Assembly (NCBI RefSeq): GCF_024623325.1
Contig: NZ_JANJZD010000015.1
Location: forward strand, 62,001-126,000
Length of the DNA stretch: 64,000 nucleotides
Direction: 5' to 3'
Origin: Acetatifactor muris
GTDB taxonomy: Bacteria; Bacillota; Clostridia; Lachnospirales; Lachnospiraceae
The notes beneath the pieces are model-generated. The model ran no database searches. It was given only the letters and a program-made list of their open reading frames with translations, and was not told where the DNA came from. Made by a program: the position numbers and the translations under genes. Shown here piece after piece: positions 62,652 through 64,000 of the stretch (the stretch's first letter is position 1; each line of letters opens with the position of its first letter).

Positions 62652-63503
62652 CTAGACCTGCTGTAAAACCTGAGATTCAATTTCCTTTCGGTCTTCCTCC
62701 GACAGCTCCGGGAAATACTCGGCAATCTCGTCTATGGTAATTTTCCCTTTTTGTATCATAAAGACAGCCTTATTCTTAGCTACCTCTTTAGCTGTTTCCT
62801 GTTTAATGTCATTCTCAAAAGCCTTGTAAATCTGTTCATCATCAAACAATGTCATCATAATATCCACAATCTCCTTTTCCCTGCTTTCCAGATACTCTTT
62901 CAGCACGTTTCTGTCCTTGCAGATACGGATTGTTTCCGTAACCGCCTCTCTGGTATTACCATAGCATTTTCTCTGCTCTCGATAGACCTTGCAGAAAATA
63001 ATATACTGCCCAATAATGTCCGCTTCATTCTCCTGATATAATACTTTGATTTCCGCATCAATGGAAATTCTGGCTCCACTAAAAAAGTCCTTTGACAGTG
63101 ATATTATATCCGGAATCGTTTTTCTTTCTCCTGTAAATATCACATACAACTCCGGCTTCGGCATCTTTACCTTTTTGCTTCCATACAGGTTCTGGTTCGT
63201 CCTCCTGAAATAATCATGATATGTCTGCATCAGGTACATCAGTGCCCGGACGATAATGTTCATTGTCCATGTTGACTGGCTTTCCACCAACACCATGAGC
63301 CTGTCGCCTACAGAGAATCCCAGGTCATTATAATCTGCATCCACTAACACATGCTTGAGTGTGATATCTGCAATTTCATCCTCCGTAGCCTCTCCATCTT
63401 CTGGATGCAGGGCTTTATATAGCTGCAACAGATACTTTTTCTCTTGAAACAGGTTAGTGAACACGCTGTCCCTTATCTTTCGTTTCGGTGTGTTTTCAGC
63501 CAT
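62652..63503 (-). CDS. Rpn family recombination-promoting nuclease
   Basis: A 283-residue protein of the PD-(D/E)XK Rpn/transposase-like family. The N-terminal RKIRDSVFTNLFQEKKYLLQ, the middle DLGFSVGDRLMVLVESQSTW (catalytic E-S-Q) and PELYVIFTGE are typical. The C-terminus ends in KITIDEIAEYFPELSEEDRK. Such genes occur in several copies in Lachnospiraceae; RpnA of E. coli is a DNA endonuclease. The start is ATG 63503 after AAAGGG. A second, degraded copy lies at 61105. Confidence 0.9.
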   Translation of the reverse strand: MAENTPKRKIRDSVFTNLFQEKKYLLQLYKALHPEDGEATEDEIADITLKHVLVDADYNDLGFSVGDRLMVLVESQSTWTMNIIVRALMYLMQTYHDYFRRTNQNLYGSKKVKMPKPELYVIFTGERKTIPDIISLSKDFFSGARISIDAEIKVLYQENEADIIGQYIIFCKVYREQRKCYGNTREAVTETIRICKDRNVLKEYLESREKEIVDIMMTLFDDEQIYKAFENDIKQETAKEVAKNKAVFMIQKGKITIDEIAEYFPELSEEDRKEIESQVLQQV

Positions 63504-63798
63504 CCCTTTACCCCTTTTTCTGTATACTTGAGCGACTTTCTATAGGATATCTTTATTATACAAAAAGCCTCTCCTGTTTACAATAAAATTCCCATGAAAT
63601 TTTTGTCAGCAAAAATGTCCGCATGGCGCAGGGCCGTGCGGACGTGTTGAGGTGACTGGATATTACAATTTTCGCAGTTGTGGGTGGGGCTCCCCGTTAG
63701 AGGAGGATGGCTTTTTTGACTTTTTAAGGGGCTGTGCTGTTAAAACCAGTGGTTTATATTTCCATTTTGTCATGTAGTCCTTTCATCCGTGGTGGGTG

Positions 63799-63867
63799 TC
63801 AGGGAAAAGCACAGTCCACAAAGTCAAAAATTCCTTCCATCAGGGCCATGTTCATGTATCGCTTCAT
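63799..63867 (-). other. Tiny open frame, perhaps a peptide or gene remnant
   Basis: A 22-codon frame MKRYMNMALMEGIFDFVDCA.. begins 13 bases after the stop of the preceding gene, with GGGAAGGGCGG upstream. A plus-strand piece near 63703-63735 can be read as EDGFFDFLRGCA, a similar string. I cannot say whether either is expressed. The rest of 63504-63798 has only a GTCCGCA/TGCGGAC hairpin at 63617-63643. Confidence 0.25.
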
Positions 63868-63880
63868 AACCGCCCTTCCC

Positions 63881-64000
63881 TCACTTACATTCCTGCTTCA
63901 TAGCAAAATAGCCAATAAGCACCGTCCACACATAGGCGCAGGTCTTTGGGATCATCAGCATCCCAATTAGTGGAATGGTGTCCGCCCACAACACCACTGG
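63881..64000 (-). CDS. C-terminal end of an unknown membrane protein (partial)
   Basis: The last 39 residues of a frame entering from the right edge: PLIGMLMIPKTCAYVWTVLI and GYFAMKQECK, hydrophobic with a short basic end. Proteins of this kind are found in integrative elements, but I cannot identify it. It supports the idea that mobile-element DNA continues to the right. Confidence 0.5.
   Translation of the reverse strand, partial: PVVLWADTIPLIGMLMIPKTCAYVWTVLIGYFAMKQECK

Noticed and set aside
63734..63970. 78-residue plus-strand frame at the right edge
   Set aside because: Opposes a minus-strand frame with a typical membrane-protein end; no start signal or known motif.

Overview
The window looks like part of a chromosome from a motile, low-to-mid GC Gram-positive anaerobe of the Clostridia, most likely a gut Lachnospiraceae. 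The evidence is the gene order topA-codY-flgB..., the Clostridia-type fla/che operon with FliY, FlbD/SwrD and a MotE-like protein, PolC rather than only DnaE, CodY, ScpA/ScpB, and surface proteins with dockerin, cohesin-like and M60 modules. Family placement is inference; no 16S gene is present.

Region 1 (1-31,080, minus strand) is one long flagellar/chemotaxis operon read from right to left. It starts at a sigma-A-type promoter near 31,012-31,039 and runs flgB-flgC-fliE-fliF-fliG-fliH-fliI-fliJ-motE(ylxF)-fliK-flgD-(TIGR02530-type)-flgE-flbD-motA-motB-fliL-fliM-fliY-cheY-fliO-fliP-fliQ-fliR-flhB-flhA-flhF-flhG-PilZ-cheC-cheD-(small membrane protein)-sigD-FapA-like-(small protein)-DUF6115-like, and leaves the window at its left edge. 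It encodes rod/MS-ring/switch/export apparatus/hook/stator parts plus switch-level signalling (CheY, CheC, CheD, FliY). cheA, cheB and cheW, often found between flhG and cheC in relatives, are missing here.

Region 2 (31,081-41,400) holds codY with its own promoter and a leader of about 190 nt, topA, a tRNA-Glu with its own promoter and terminator, polC with a Gly/Ala-rich insertion, ispG, an apparent aldolase remnant and a small hypothetical gene.

Region 3 (41,386-59,253) is envelope and housekeeping: BrkB/YihY, a SpoIID-like protein, a free-standing small RNA with clear promoter and terminator, a two-gene operon for a very large secreted M60-type metallopeptidase with a dockerin and a membrane-anchored cohesin-like protein, two D-Ala-D-Ala carboxypeptidases, scpA/scpB, a membrane metallophosphoesterase, rpsU, a LysM protein and a divergent diguanylate cyclase.

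Region 4 (59,254-64,000) is accessory and partly decayed: S51-like peptidase, MazG-like pyrophosphohydrolase, acetyltransferase, a 37-base relic of an Rpn nuclease gene, an unknown protein, a truncated acetyltransferase, a broken tyrosine recombinase, an intact Rpn-family nuclease, and the end of an unknown membrane gene at the right edge. The most interesting item is the dockerin/cohesin-like secreted peptidase pair; the small RNA at 44.3-44.5 kb, the missing cheA/B/W and the stem-loop between fliE and fliF come next.
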